Below, one piece after another: positions 1 through 9,297 of a DNA stretch of 64,000 nt. Made by a program: the position numbers and the translations under genes. The DNA is from Halolamina pelagica (GTDB lineage: Archaea > Halobacteriota > Halobacteria > Halobacteriales > Haloferacaceae). The first letter of the stretch is position 1, and the number at the start of each line of letters is the position of its first letter. Location: contig NZ_LGUC01000001.1 in NCBI RefSeq assembly GCF_001307315.1, positions 558,001 to 622,000 on the forward strand. Direction: 5' to 3'. The notes beneath the pieces were generated by a model. It had not been told where the DNA came from and searched no databases. It saw nothing but the letters and a program-made list of their open reading frames with translations.

Positions 1-1
1 C

Positions 2-568
2 GGACAGGAGATCCGGATCCGAACGCCGCCGGGCTACGATATCCAGCGCAGTATCGAGGCCCGACAGGAAAACGACTCGCTGGTCGTCACCGGCCCCGAG
101 TCGTTCGATCCGGAGGAGTTCTCGGTCGTGTACGCCGCCGAGAGCACCCCGACGCAGTCGCCCACCGAGCCTGACGAGGGGATCGACGTACTCGCCGCGG
201 CGCTGCTCGGCCTGCTGTTCCTGGTCGTGCTCGTGTTGGCGGTCTGGCGCTGGCGTGGCGGCGAGCCGATCGCCACGGAGAACGGCGACGGCCCACCGTC
301 GTCGACGGACGCCTCGGCGCCCGAGCCGAGCGAGCCGGACGAGGAAGACGCCCACGTCGACCCCGAACTCCTCTCTGACGAGGAGCGCGTCGAGACGCTG
401 CTCGAGAGCAACGGCGGCCGGATGCGGCAGGCCGACATCGTCTCGGAGACCGACTGGTCGGACGCGAAAGTGTCACAGCTGCTGTCTCGGATGGCCGACG
501 AGGGGCGGGTCGAGAAGCTCCGGCTGGGCCGGGAGAACGTCATCTCCCTCCCCGACGACGAGGAGTAA
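2..568 (+). CDS. membrane-anchored winged-helix protein, C-terminal part
   Basis: The frame is open from the window edge, so the N-terminus is missing. The 188 visible residues contain one hydrophobic helix (about visible residues 62-82), then a Pro/Ser/Asp/Glu-rich linker, then a C-terminal winged helix-turn-helix of about 60 residues (VETLLESNGGRMRQADIV, AKVSQLLSRMADEGRVEKL). The layout, an outer domain, one membrane span and a cytoplasmic wHTH, is common among haloarchaeal putative membrane-bound regulators with a DUF7343-like domain. That family name is from memory and was not searched. It probably senses something at the membrane and acts on DNA or protein partners inside the cell. The target is unknown. 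It ends 75 nt before etfB and is not obviously part of that operon. Confidence 0.75.
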   Translation, partial: GQEIRIRTPPGYDIQRSIEARQENDSLVVTGPESFDPEEFSVVYAAESTPTQSPTEPDEGIDVLAAALLGLLFLVVLVLAVWRWRGGEPIATENGDGPPSSTDASAPEPSEPDEEDAHVDPELLSDEERVETLLESNGGRMRQADIVSETDWSDAKVSQLLSRMADEGRVEKLRLGRENVISLPDDEE

Positions 569-643
569 GTTGCCCCGTCGGTGGGTCATCCGCGTGAGGG
601 CATAGCGAAAGGATTTACCCCCAGCCACGGGAATTTCGTGCCG

Positions 644-1440
644 ATGAAGGTTCTGGTAACCGTCAAGGAGGTGGCTGCCGTCGAGGACGACTTCGAGATC
701 GACGGACTGTCCATCGACGATCGGTACCTCGAGTACGACCTCAACGAGTGGGACGACTACGCCGTCGAGGCGGCCGTCCAGATCGCCGAGTCGGCCGACG
801 AGGACGTGGAAGTCGTCGCCGCCACCATCGGTCCGGAGCGCAGCGAGGAGACGATCCGGATGGCGCTGGCGAAAGGCGCCGACCGCGCGGTCCGTGTCTG
901 GGACGACGCCATCGCCGAGCAGACACTGCTCGACGTGGACGCGAAGGCGAGCGTGTTCGAGCAGGTGGTGGCCGAGGAGGAGCCCGACCTGGTGCTGACG
1001 GGCGTCCAGGCCGCCGACGACGCCTTCGGCGCGACCGGCGTCGCGCTGGCCAACCGCGTCGGCTACCAGTGGGCGGCGGTCGTCAACGACCTCGACTACG
1101 CGGCCGGCGACGACGTTGCCACGGTTCGACGCGAACTGGAGGGGGCATCGAGGAGATCACCGAGGTCGATCTCCCGGCCGTGCTCTCGATCCAGACCGGT
1201 ATCAACGAGCCCCGCTACGCCAGTCTCCGCGGGATCCGACAGGCCCAGCAGAAGGAGATCGCTCCGCACGATCTGGGGGATCTGGGGCTCGACGCCGAGA
1301 CCGTCGACGGCGCGCTCGAACTGGTCGACATGTACGAACCCGAGAGCGAGTCCGACGCGACGATCTTCGAGGGCGGCGCCGAGGACACCGCCGCGGAGTT
1401 GGCTAGCGTGCTGCGGGACAAGGGGGTGGTCGGCGAATGA
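644..1440 (+). CDS. etfB: electron transfer flavoprotein beta subunit (one-base frameshift)
   Basis: Starts at ATG with MKVLVTVKEVAAVEDD, a typical ETF-beta start, followed by the nucleotide-binding alpha/beta fold (VAATIGPERSEETIRMALAKGADRAVRV). With etfA it forms the FAD/AMP-containing heterodimer that carries electrons from dehydrogenases to the quinone pool. The frame breaks in the G run at 1141-1145: one extra G would give RELEGGIEEITEVDLPAV and an uninterrupted 265-residue protein of normal family length. The stop overlaps the etfA start (ATGA), so the pair is translationally coupled. The break looks like a sequencing error because everything downstream remains conserved. Confidence 0.93.
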
Positions 1441-2390
1441 GCGACGTTCTGTTCGTCGCGGAACACCGCCGCGGCGACCTGCGTGACGTGAGCTACGAGG
1501 GGATCTCCGCCGGCCGCGAGCTCGCGGACGCCCTCGGCGGCGACCTCCACGTCGCCGTCGTCTCCGGCCCCGTCGACCGGTTCGCGGAGTCGCTGAACAC
1601 GCCCGAGGTCGACGCGATCCACACCGTCGACGCGGGCGAGGAGTTCGACCACGACACGTACGCGGCCGCGACCGAGGCGCTCCACGCCGAGCTCGACCCG
1701 GCCGCGCTGCTGCTTCCGAACTCGGTCAACGGGCTCGACTACGCCCCCGCCGTCGCCGACTCGCTGGGGCTGCCCTACGCGAGCGACGCCGTCGACATCG
1801 CGTACGACGACGGGCTGACCGTCACGCGCGAGATGTACGGCTCGAAGGTCGAGACCACCGTCGACGTGGCGGGCGACCAGTTCGTGATCAGCATCCGGAG
1901 CGGCGAGTGGGCGGCCGCCGACGGCGCCGGCGACGCGACGGTGTCGGCGTTCGAGTTCGACGCCGACTCGGTCGACGACGGCGCCCGCGTACAGGGGTTC
2001 GAGGAGGTGGGAAGCGGCGACGTGGATATCAGCGAGGCCGACTTCCTCGTCTCCATCGGCCGCGGGATCGAGGAGGAGGAGAACCTCGACCTGATCCGCG
2101 ACCTGTGTGACGCCACAGGTGCGACGCTGTCCTCGTCGCGACCGATCGTCGACAACGGCTGGCTGCCGAAGAACCGGCAGGTGGGCCAGTCCGGGAAGCA
2201 GGTGACGCCGGACGTGTATCTCGCGATCGGGATCTCCGGCGCGGTCCAGCACGTCGCCGGGATGAAGGGCGCGGAGACGATCATCGCGATCAACACCGAC
2301 CCGAACGCACCGATCTTCGACATCGCGGACTACGGCATCGTCGGCGACCTGTTCGACGTGGTGCCGGCGCTGATCGAGGAGTTCAACTAG
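1437..2390 (+). CDS. etfA: electron transfer flavoprotein alpha subunit
   Basis: Intact, 317 residues. The C-terminal FAD-binding domain is clear: SSRPIVDNGWLP, VGQSGKQVTPDVYLAIG, and the ETF-alpha signature ISGAVQHVAGM, ending in NTDPNAPIFDIADYGIVGD. It binds FAD and pairs with EtfB. Its start overlaps etfB by four bases. A strong stem-loop follows the stop directly (2394-2430), so the two genes form a closed operon. No dehydrogenase or ETF:quinone oxidoreductase gene is adjacent, so the electron donor cannot be inferred. Confidence 0.95.
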   Translation: MSDVLFVAEHRRGDLRDVSYEGISAGRELADALGGDLHVAVVSGPVDRFAESLNTPEVDAIHTVDAGEEFDHDTYAAATEALHAELDPAALLLPNSVNGLDYAPAVADSLGLPYASDAVDIAYDDGLTVTREMYGSKVETTVDVAGDQFVISIRSGEWAAADGAGDATVSAFEFDADSVDDGARVQGFEEVGSGDVDISEADFLVSIGRGIEEEENLDLIRDLCDATGATLSSSRPIVDNGWLPKNRQVGQSGKQVTPDVYLAIGISGAVQHVAGMKGAETIIAINTDPNAPIFDIADYGIVGDLFDVVPALIEEFN

Positions 2391-2393
2391 AAC

Positions 2394-2430
2394 CTTTTGC
2401 TGCGGGCCCCCAGAGGGGCCCTGGCAAAAG
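2394..2430 (+). terminator. double stem-loop after etfA
   Basis: Outer arms CTTTTGC (2394-2400) and GCAAAAG (2424-2430) enclose a second perfect stem, GGGCCCC (2404-2410) and GGGGCCC (2415-2421), with loop CAGA. It starts four bases after the etfA stop. A direct repeat AAAAGCTTC follows at about 2426 and 2439. The rest of 2431-2610 shows no gene. Confidence 0.6.
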
Positions 2431-2614
2431 CTTCACCAAAAGCTTCCTCGCTCCCTACGGTCGCTCGTCAGCCCGCTCGCTCGGGCTTTGCCCTCGCTCG
2501 CGGTGACTGATCGGCGGCGACTGCCCCGGCCACGGGGACTGCTCGCCGTTCCGAAAACTCACGCTCGCGAGGGGTAGGACCCGTCTCGCTCCACCGCTCG
2601 CTTTCGCAAACACC

Positions 2615-2619
2615 TTATA
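2615..2619 (+). promoter_or_regulatory. TATA box of the ATP synthase operon
   Basis: CCTTATAC lies 32-36 nt ahead of the atpH ATG, which predicts a transcript start just before the gene. It is the only TATA-like element in the 260-nt gap after etfA. Confidence 0.55.
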
Positions 2620-2650
2620 CGGCCCGGAAAAACCACGAACTGATCAGCTA

Positions 2651-2983
2651 ATGCCCAGACCGGAAGTTCTTGATCGGATCAAGGAGGCGGAGGCCGACGC
2701 CGACGAGATCATCGAGGAGGCTCGCCGGGAGAAGGAGGAGCGCATCTCGGAGGCTCGGGAGGAGGCCGCCGAGATCCGTGAAACGGCCGAAGCGGAGGCC
2801 GACGAGCTCCAGGAGGAGCGCCTCGCGACGGCCCGCGAGGAGATCGAGGAGGAGAAAGAAGCGATTCTCGAGGAGGGCGAGTCCGAGCGTCAGGCCCTGA
2901 TCGAGGAGGCCGAAGAGAACATCGAGGAGGCCGTGGAGTACGCGGTCGACCAGTTCGAGGAGGCGGTGCATGCTCAGGCCTAA
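2651..2983 (+). CDS. atpH: A-type ATP synthase subunit H
   Basis: 110 residues, almost entirely Glu/Ala/Arg-rich heptad coiled coil from about residue 8 to 95 (IKEAEADADEIIEEARREKEE). Subunit H pairs with E to form the peripheral stalks that hold the catalytic head against the membrane motor. It is the first gene of the atp cluster, as in other haloarchaea. The stop overlaps the next start (atpI at 2970) by 14 bases. Confidence 0.9.
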   Translation: MPRPEVLDRIKEAEADADEIIEEARREKEERISEAREEAAEIRETAEAEADELQEERLATAREEIEEEKEAILEEGESERQALIEEAEENIEEAVEYAVDQFEEAVHAQA

Positions 2984-5114
2984 ACGGATGAGCAAGCTCT
3001 CGGTGGCCGGCTCCAAGCGGGTGATGGGGTCGGCTATCGAGGTCGTCCACGACGCCAACGTCCTCGACGTGTCCGAGTACGACGGCTCGTGGGACGGGTT
3101 CGAGCCGGGCGACCCGGAGGCAGCAGCCGAGCAGGCCTCCGAGAAGCTCGTGACCGTCCGCTCGATCAAGAGCATGCTCGACATCGACGACGCGTCGGTC
3201 GAGAGCAGCCGCACCATCTCCGAGGCGGATCTGGCGGAGACGCTCCCCGAGATCCGGGATCGCGTGAACGAACTCGACGACGAGCGCGACGCGCTCCGGA
3301 ACGAGCTCCGCGGCGTCCAGGAGCGGCTCGACGCCGCGCGGCCGTTCGTCGACCTCGGGATCGACCTCAACCTGCTGTCGGGGTACGACAGCCTCGAAGT
3401 CGCCGTCGGTCAGGGCGACCGAGACTCCATCGAGCGCGAACTGCTCGACGCCGACGGCGTCCGCCAGTACGAGATCTTCGCCGGCGACGACGTGCTCGCG
3501 GTGTTCGTCTACCCCAGTGAGCACGCCGACGGGGTGCTCGACGACGCGCTCGTCGGCGCCGCGTTCACGAGCATCGACGTGCCCGACGCCGAGGTGGCCC
3601 CCGAGTCCTACGTCCGCGAACTCGAGAGCGAGAAGGACCGTATCGAGTCCGAGATCGCGGAGGTCGAGGCGGAACTGGGCGAACTCGAGCGCGAGAACGC
3701 CGAGTTCCTGCTGGCCGCCGAGGAGCACCTCGCGGTCCAGGTCCAGAAGGCCGAGGCGCCGCTCTCCTTTGCGACGACGAAGAACACGTTCGTCGCGGAG
3801 GGCTGGATCCCGACCGAGGAGTACGAGGGCGTCAGCGCCGCGCTGAAAGACGAGCTCGGCGACCGGGTCGAGGTCGAAGAGGTCGAGCGCGCCGCGTTCA
3901 AGTCCGACGGCGAGGCCGTCCACGAATCGGGCGAGGCCGTCGCCGACGGCGGCACCACGATCGGCAAAGACGAGCCGCCGGTCGTGCAGGACAACAACGG
4001 GCTGGTCCAGCCGTTCGAGGTGCTGGTCGAGGCGATCGGCCGGCCCAACTACGAGGAGTTCGACCCGACGGCGCTACTGTTCCTGACGTTCCCGGTGTTC
4101 TTCGGGTTCATGATCGGGGACGTGGGCTACGGGCTGGTGTACACCGCAATCGGCGGCTTCCTCTACACGCAGTACGACAGTCCCGGCTTCAAGAGCATGG
4201 GTGGCGTGACGATCGCGGCCGGGCTGGCGACGATCGTGTTCGGCTTCCTCTACGGCGAGATCTTCGGCCTGCACACCGTCAGCGAGGTCGTCTGGGGCGG
4301 TCACGCGCCGCTGCACAAGGGGCTCATCCCCGAGTACAGCTACTGGGTGCCCGCGTGGATCCTGGTGAGCGCCATGGCGGCGCTGGTCCACCTCAACCTC
4401 GGCTACGTGCTGGGCTTCTTCGAGGAGCTCCAGTTCCACGGCATCGAGGAGGCGGTCACGGAGAAGCTCTCGTGGATCTTCGCGATGAACGGCCTCTGGA
4501 TCTTCATCGCCAGCAAGTGGTTCCAGGGCTCGAAGCCCGAGTTCATCTTCACCGTGTTCGATAGCGGCCCGAAGGCCGCCTTCGAGCTCGGCTTCAGCGG
4601 CTTCCCGGTGATCGTCGGACAGGTCGGTATCGGTCTGTTCCTGCTGGGTGCCGTGCTGCTGTTCCTCGGCGCGCCCGCCGAGGTCGTCGAGATCTTCGAC
4701 GCGCTGGTGAACGTGCTCTCCTACGCCCGGCTGGCGGCGGTGCTGCTGGCGAAGGCAGGGATGGCCTTCGCGGTCAACCTGTTCTTCTTCGGCGTCGCCG
4801 TCACCGGCGAGGGCGAGGAGGCGTCGTGGCACTTCATGACCGGCCACGCCTACGAGGTCGGCGACATGTACCACGGCCACGAAGTGACGGAGATCCTGTT
4901 CGGCGGCCTGATGCACGGCGGCGTCGCGTCGCTGGTCGGCGGGATCCTCGTGCTCGTGCTCGGCCACATGCTGGTGCTCGCGCTGGGTGTCACCAGCGCC
5001 GGGCTGCAGGCGGTGCGTCTCGAGTACTACGAGTTCTTCTCGAAGTTCTTCGACGGCGGCGGCCGCGAGTACGAGCCGTTCGGCTACGAGCGCGTCCACA
5101 GCCGCGAGGAGTAG
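2970..5114 (+). CDS. atpI: A-type ATP synthase subunit I (membrane a-subunit)
   Basis: 714 residues. The N-terminal half (about 1-360) is soluble with long coiled-coil stretches (IESEIAEVEAELGELE). The C-terminal half has seven to eight membrane helices, beginning at LFLTFPVFFGFMIGDVGYGL. The conserved proton-channel arginine is visible in the helix SYARLAAVLLAKAGMAFAVN (Arg587). It forms the stator half-channel beside the K ring and anchors the peripheral stalk. The start MLRPKRMSKLSV matches haloarchaeal homologues. A second ATG (2988) is possible but would lose the conserved MLRPKRM. Confidence 0.94.
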   Translation: MLRPKRMSKLSVAGSKRVMGSAIEVVHDANVLDVSEYDGSWDGFEPGDPEAAAEQASEKLVTVRSIKSMLDIDDASVESSRTISEADLAETLPEIRDRVNELDDERDALRNELRGVQERLDAARPFVDLGIDLNLLSGYDSLEVAVGQGDRDSIERELLDADGVRQYEIFAGDDVLAVFVYPSEHADGVLDDALVGAAFTSIDVPDAEVAPESYVRELESEKDRIESEIAEVEAELGELERENAEFLLAAEEHLAVQVQKAEAPLSFATTKNTFVAEGWIPTEEYEGVSAALKDELGDRVEVEEVERAAFKSDGEAVHESGEAVADGGTTIGKDEPPVVQDNNGLVQPFEVLVEAIGRPNYEEFDPTALLFLTFPVFFGFMIGDVGYGLVYTAIGGFLYTQYDSPGFKSMGGVTIAAGLATIVFGFLYGEIFGLHTVSEVVWGGHAPLHKGLIPEYSYWVPAWILVSAMAALVHLNLGYVLGFFEELQFHGIEEAVTEKLSWIFAMNGLWIFIASKWFQGSKPEFIFTVFDSGPKAAFELGFSGFPVIVGQVGIGLFLLGAVLLFLGAPAEVVEIFDALVNVLSYARLAAVLLAKAGMAFAVNLFFFGVAVTGEGEEASWHFMTGHAYEVGDMYHGHEVTEILFGGLMHGGVASLVGGILVLVLGHMLVLALGVTSAGLQAVRLEYYEFFSKFFDGGGREYEPFGYERVHSREE

Positions 5115-5126
5115 CGGGCCGTTCGG

Positions 5127-5142
5127 TTTTTCGGTTCTTTTT
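5127..5142 (+). terminator. two T5 runs after atpI
   Basis: TTTTT at 5127-5131 and again at 5138-5142, just after the atpI stop, resembles the oligo-T terminators of archaea. It may cause partial termination, so that atpK and later genes depend on the promoter at 5227. Confidence 0.4.
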
Positions 5143-5226
5143 CGTTCGCCGAGTGACAACTCGGCCGCAACACCTGCTTTTCGTGTGTGCCGGTCTCGCA
5201 CGTTCTCTTCGGCGCCTTTGGGAAGG

Positions 5227-5232
5227 TTTATG
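5227..5232 (+). promoter_or_regulatory. possible internal TATA box ahead of atpK
   Basis: GGTTTATGA lies in the 183-nt gap between atpI and atpK, about 66 nt ahead of the atpK ATG. An internal promoter would allow the proteolipid, needed in many copies, to be made in excess. Confidence 0.4.
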
Positions 5233-5297
5233 ACCGTCGTGGGGCCAACTACGGCTTGTTCGGAGACGACTAACCGCGAATCCGAGTGGATACCCCT

Positions 5298-5552
5298 ATG
5301 TTCGAAAACGCACTCCAAGTCGCAAGCCTCGTACTGCAGGACGCAAGTGGTCCGGCCATCACCTCGACGGGTATGGCGGCCCTCGCGGTCGGTCTCGCCG
5401 GTCTCGGTGCCGGGTACGCCGAGCGTGGGATCGGGTCCGCCGCCGTCGGCGCCGTCGCCGAAGACGACGATCTCTTCGTGCAGGCCCTGATTCTGACGGT
5501 TCTGCCGGAGACGATCCTGATCTTCGCGCTGGTCGCCATGATCCTGGCGTAA
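5298..5552 (+). CDS. atpK: A-type ATP synthase subunit K (proteolipid ring)
   Basis: 84 residues from ATG 5298. An in-frame GTG at 5286 would add four residues but is less likely. Two membrane hairpin helices are visible: a Gly/Ala-rich first (GMAALAVGLAGLGAGYAE) and a second holding the ion-binding glutamate in VLPETILIF (Glu71). It forms the rotating c-type ring of the proton-driven motor. It is flanked by a 183-nt upstream gap with its own possible promoter and by atpE 21 nt downstream. Confidence 0.94.
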   Translation: MFENALQVASLVLQDASGPAITSTGMAALAVGLAGLGAGYAERGIGSAAVGAVAEDDDLFVQALILTVLPETILIFALVAMILA

Positions 5553-5573
5553 CTTTCCTCTCCCTTTCCGCTC

Positions 5574-6155
5574 ATGAGCTTGGAAACCGTCGTCGAGGAC
5601 GTCAGAGACGAAGCCCGCGCGCGTGCCGAGGAGATACGCGAAGCGGGCGAGAGCCGGGCAGAGGAGATTATCTCGGAGGCGGAGGCCGACGCCGAGGAGA
5701 TCGTCGAGCAGCGCGAGCAGGAAGTCCAGACACAGATCGACGAGGAGCGCGAACAGGCGCTGTCGAGCGCGAAGCTCACGGCCAAACAGAAGCGCCTGGA
5801 AGCCCGTCGTGACGTGCTGGAGCGGGTCCGCGAGCAGCTCGAGGAGCGCGTCGCCGAGATCGACGGCGAGCGCCGCGAGGAGCTGACCCGTTCGCTGCTG
5901 GATGCGGCCGCCGAGGAGTTCGACGACGATGCGGACGTCGAAGTCTACGGCCGCGAGTCGGACGAAGCGATGCTGACGGACCTGCTCTCGGAGTACGAGG
6001 GCTGGTCGTTCGCCGGCACCGAGGACTGTCTCGGTGGCGTCGTCGTCGAGAGCGAGAGCTCTCGCGTCAGCGTGGACAACACCTTCGACTCCGTGATCGC
6101 GGAGGTCTGGGACGAGGAGCTCAAACGCATCAGCGAACGCCTCTTCGAAGAATGA
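5574..6155 (+). CDS. atpE: A-type ATP synthase subunit E
   Basis: 193 residues. The N-terminal 100 residues are coiled coil (RARAEEIREAGESRAEEIIS). The C-terminal globular domain ends FDSVIAEVWDEELKRISERL, the part that caps the catalytic head. It forms the peripheral stalk with subunit H. The stop overlaps the atpC start (ATGA at 6152). Confidence 0.93.
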   Translation: MSLETVVEDVRDEARARAEEIREAGESRAEEIISEAEADAEEIVEQREQEVQTQIDEEREQALSSAKLTAKQKRLEARRDVLERVREQLEERVAEIDGERREELTRSLLDAAAEEFDDDADVEVYGRESDEAMLTDLLSEYEGWSFAGTEDCLGGVVVESESSRVSVDNTFDSVIAEVWDEELKRISERLFEE

Positions 6156-7206
6156 GCGCAACCGGCAGTTCCAACCCGGAGTACGTCAACGCTCGCGTGA
6201 GCGCCCGGCGTGCGACGCTGTTCGACGAGGAGGACTACCGGAAGCTGCTGCGGATGAGCCCCGACGAGATCTCCCGCTACATGGAGGAATCGACGTACCA
6301 GGGTCAGATCAACCGGCTGAGGTCGCGGTTCTCGGGTGTCGACCTGGTCGAGTACGCCCTGAACGCGGGGCTGGCCGACACGTTCGACGAACTGCTCGCG
6401 TGGGCTGACGGCCGCCTGTACGAGCAGGTCGCCCGCTACCTGCGGAAGTTCGACGCGTGGAACGTCAAGACGGCCGTCCGCGGCATCTACGCCGAAACCG
6501 ACCCCGAAGCGGTCGAGGACGACCTCATCCGTGCCGGCGAGTTCGACGACGTGCTGCTCGACCAACTGGTCGAGGCCGAGAGCGTCGACGCGATCGTCGA
6601 CCTGCTCGACGGCACGATCTTCGGCGACCCCCTCGCCGCGGCCGCCGAGCAGTACGACGAGTCCGGCATGCTCGTCCCGCTGGAGAACGCCATCGACCGG
6701 GCGTACTACGAGAACCTGTTCGAGGGCGTGACTAGCGCCGCTGGTGCGGGGCCGGAGTCGGCGTACGCCGAGTACCTGCAGGCCGAGATCGACTTCCGTA
6801 ACGTGCGCAACGCGCTGCGGCTCGCACGGAGCGGTGCGGAGGTCGAGCCCGCCGAGTACTTCATCGAGGGTGGCACGCTGTTCACCCCGAGGAGCTGTCG
6901 ACGCTCTCCCGGAACCGCGACCAGCTGGTCGAGCACATCCGCGAGAGCCGCTACGGCGACGAGCTCGGCGCTGCGCTTGACGAGATGGCCGAAGCGGACA
7001 GCCTCATCGGCTTCGAGCGCGCCCTCGAGGGTGCGCTGGTCGAACACGCACGCAACGCCGGTCACGCCCACCCGATGTCGGTGTGTCCGGTGATCGCGTT
7101 CGTGCTCGCGAAGGAGCGTGAGGCGGACAACATCCGTGCCATCGCCCGAGGCACCCAGGCGGGGCTCGACCCCGAGGAGATTCGGGCGGAACTGGTGGTA
7201 CAATGA
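6152..7206 (+). CDS. atpC: A-type ATP synthase subunit C (one-base frameshift)
   Basis: Restored length is 351 residues, normal for subunit C, the funnel-shaped link between the K ring and the central stalk. The first 245 residues read in frame to GGTLFT. One missing C in 6885-6888 then shifts the frame. Adding it gives FTPEELSTLSRNRDQLVEHI and joins the open tail MAEADSLIGFERALEGALVE, which ends [13 protein letters not shown]. Start and stop both overlap their neighbours by four bases, atpE upstream and atpF downstream. The tight coupling and conserved sequence on both sides argue for a read error. Confidence 0.92.
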
Positions 7207-7528
7207 GTCAGGAGATCGCCGTGATCGGGAGCCCGGAGTTCACGACCGGGTTCCGCCTCGCCGGCGTCCGGAAGTTCGAGGACGTCCCCGACGAGGAGAA
7301 GGCGGATCGGCTTGACGACGCCGTCGCGTCGACGATGACCGACGACGACGTGGGCATCATCGTGATGCACAACGACGACCTCGACTACCTCTCGCGGGGA
7401 CCCGCGAGGACGTCGAGACGAGCGTCGAACCGACGCTCGTGACGCTCGGCGGCGGCGCCGGCAGCGGCGGACTGCGCGACCAGATCAAACGAGCCATCGG
7501 GATCGACCTGATGGACGACGAGGACTAA
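7203..7528 (+). CDS. atpF: A-type ATP synthase subunit F (one-base frameshift)
   Basis: Restored length is 108 residues. Begins [21 protein letters not shown], the classic F-subunit start, and continues [17 protein letters not shown]. One missing G in 7396-7399 breaks the frame. With it restored the protein reads [18 protein letters not shown] and ends [14 protein letters not shown], two bases before atpA. Subunit F sits in the central stalk beside D and helps couple rotation to catalysis. In the sequence as given, the product would stop at 7442 with an unrelated tail. Confidence 0.92.
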
Positions 7529-7530
7529 CA

Positions 7531-9297
7531 ATGAGTCAGGCAACAGACGTCGCCGCGGAAGACCGCGGCCAGATCGAGAGCGTGAGTGGTCCGGTCGTGA
7601 CCGCCGTCGACCTCGACGCCCGGATGAACGACGTCGTCTACGTGGGCGACGAAGGGCTGATGGGCGAAGTTATCGAGATCGAGGGCAACGTCACGACGGT
7701 CCAAGTGTACGAAGAGACCTCCGGGGTCGGCCCCGGCGAACCCGTCGTCAACACGGGCGAGCCGCTGACGGTCGACCTGGGTCCGGGGATGCTGGACTCC
7801 ATCTACGACGGCGTTCAGCGCCCGCTGGACGTGCTGGAGGACAAGATGGGCTCCCCGTTCCTCGACCGTGGGGTCGACGCCCCCGGGATCGACATGGAGC
7901 AGACGTGGGAGTTCAAGCCCGCCGTCGAGGAGGGCGACACCGTCGAGCCCAGCGAGATCGTCGGCGAGGTCCCGGAGACCCAGACCATCGACCACAAGGT
8001 CATGGTCCCGCCGGACTACGAGGGCGGCGAGGTCGTCGCCGTCGAGTCGGGCGAGTTCACCGTCGAGGAGACGGTCGTCGAGCTCGACAACGGCGAGGAG
8101 ATCCAGATGCACCAGGAGTGGCCAGTGCGTGAGGCCCGACCGGTCAAGGAGAAGCAGACGCCGACGGAGCCGCTGATCTCCGGTCAGCGCATCCTCGACG
8201 GCCTGTTCCCGCTCGCGAAGGGCGGGACGGCGGCGATTCCGGGTCCGTTCGGCTCCGGGAAAACCGTCACCCAGCAGAGTCTCGCGAAGTTCGCCGACGC
8301 CGACATCGTCGTCTACATCGGCTGTGGCGAGCGGGGCAACGAGATGACGGAAGTCATCGACGACTTCCCGGAGCTGCCCGACCCCCAGACCGGGAACCCG
8401 CTGATGGAGCGGACGACCCTGATCGCGAACACCTCGAACATGCCCGTGGCCGCACGGGAGTCCTGTGTGTACACCGGGATCACCATCGGGGAGTTCTACC
8501 GCGACATGGGGTACGACGTGGCGCTGATGGCCGACTCCACCTCCCGGTGGGCCGAGGCCATGCGCGAGATCTCCTCCCGACTGGAGGAGATGCCCGGCGA
8601 GGAGGGGTACCCGGCCTACCTGGCCGCCCGCCTCTCCCAGTTCTACGAGCGAGCCGGCTACTTCGAGAACATCAACGGTAGCGAGGGCTCGATCTCGGTG
8701 ATCGGTGCCGTCTCGCCGCCGGGCGGTGACTTCTCGGAGCCGGTCACCCAGAACACGCTGCGTATCGTCAAGACGTTCTGGGCGCTGGACGCCGACCTGG
8801 CCGAGCGCCGGCACTTCCCGGCGATCAACTGGGACGAGTCGTACTCGCTCTACAAGGACCAGCTCGACGAGTGGTTCGAGGAGAACGTCTCCGAGGACTG
8901 GCCCGAGCGGCGACAGTGGGCCGTCGACGTGCTCGACGAGGAGAGCGAGCTCCAGGAGATCGTTCAGCTGGTCGGGGAGGACGCCCTGCCCGACGACCAG
9001 CGACTCACCCTCGAGATCGCGCGCTACATCCGTGAAGGATGGCTCCAGCAGAACGCCTTCATCGAGGTGGACCAGTACTGTCCGCCCGAGAAGACGTTCC
9101 AGATGCTGGGTGCGATCCGGAAGTTCGACGACGAGGCGTTCGAGGCGCTCGAGGCCGGCGTCCCGATCGACGAGATCACGAGCATCGACGCCGCGCCGAA
9201 GCTCAACCGCATCGCCACGACTCCCGACGACGAGGTCGAGGAGCACGTCGAGGAGCTGAAAGACGACATCGAGACCCAACTGCGCGAGCTCTACTGA
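7531..9297 (+). CDS. atpA: A-type ATP synthase catalytic subunit A
   Basis: Intact, 588 residues. The P-loop GPFGSGKT is at 238-245. The A-type non-homologous insert precedes it (about 115-190). The catalytic arginine-finger region ([21 protein letters not shown]) and [20 protein letters not shown] are all present. It hydrolyses or makes ATP at the interface with subunit B. It is one of the few long atp genes here with no frameshift. The stop overlaps the atpB start (TGATGA). Confidence 0.97.
   Translation: MSQATDVAAEDRGQIESVSGPVVTAVDLDARMNDVVYVGDEGLMGEVIEIEGNVTTVQVYEETSGVGPGEPVVNTGEPLTVDLGPGMLDSIYDGVQRPLDVLEDKMGSPFLDRGVDAPGIDMEQTWEFKPAVEEGDTVEPSEIVGEVPETQTIDHKVMVPPDYEGGEVVAVESGEFTVEETVVELDNGEEIQMHQEWPVREARPVKEKQTPTEPLISGQRILDGLFPLAKGGTAAIPGPFGSGKTVTQQSLAKFADADIVVYIGCGERGNEMTEVIDDFPELPDPQTGNPLMERTTLIANTSNMPVAARESCVYTGITIGEFYRDMGYDVALMADSTSRWAEAMREISSRLEEMPGEEGYPAYLAARLSQFYERAGYFENINGSEGSISVIGAVSPPGGDFSEPVTQNTLRIVKTFWALDADLAERRHFPAINWDESYSLYKDQLDEWFEENVSEDWPERRQWAVDVLDEESELQEIVQLVGEDALPDDQRLTLEIARYIREGWLQQNAFIEVDQYCPPEKTFQMLGAIRKFDDEAFEALEAGVPIDEITSIDAAPKLNRIATTPDDEVEEHVEELKDDIETQLRELY

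Noticed and set aside
2431..2610. Possible SRP RNA or other stable RNA between etfA and atpH
   Set aside because: GC-rich with short repeats such as CGCTCG, but no conserved SRP or RNase P signature and no consistent fold found by eye.
4074..6161. 695-codon minus-strand frame opposite atpI, atpK and atpE
   Set aside because: Antisense shadow of high-GC coding DNA; the plus strand holds three recognised ATP synthase subunits.
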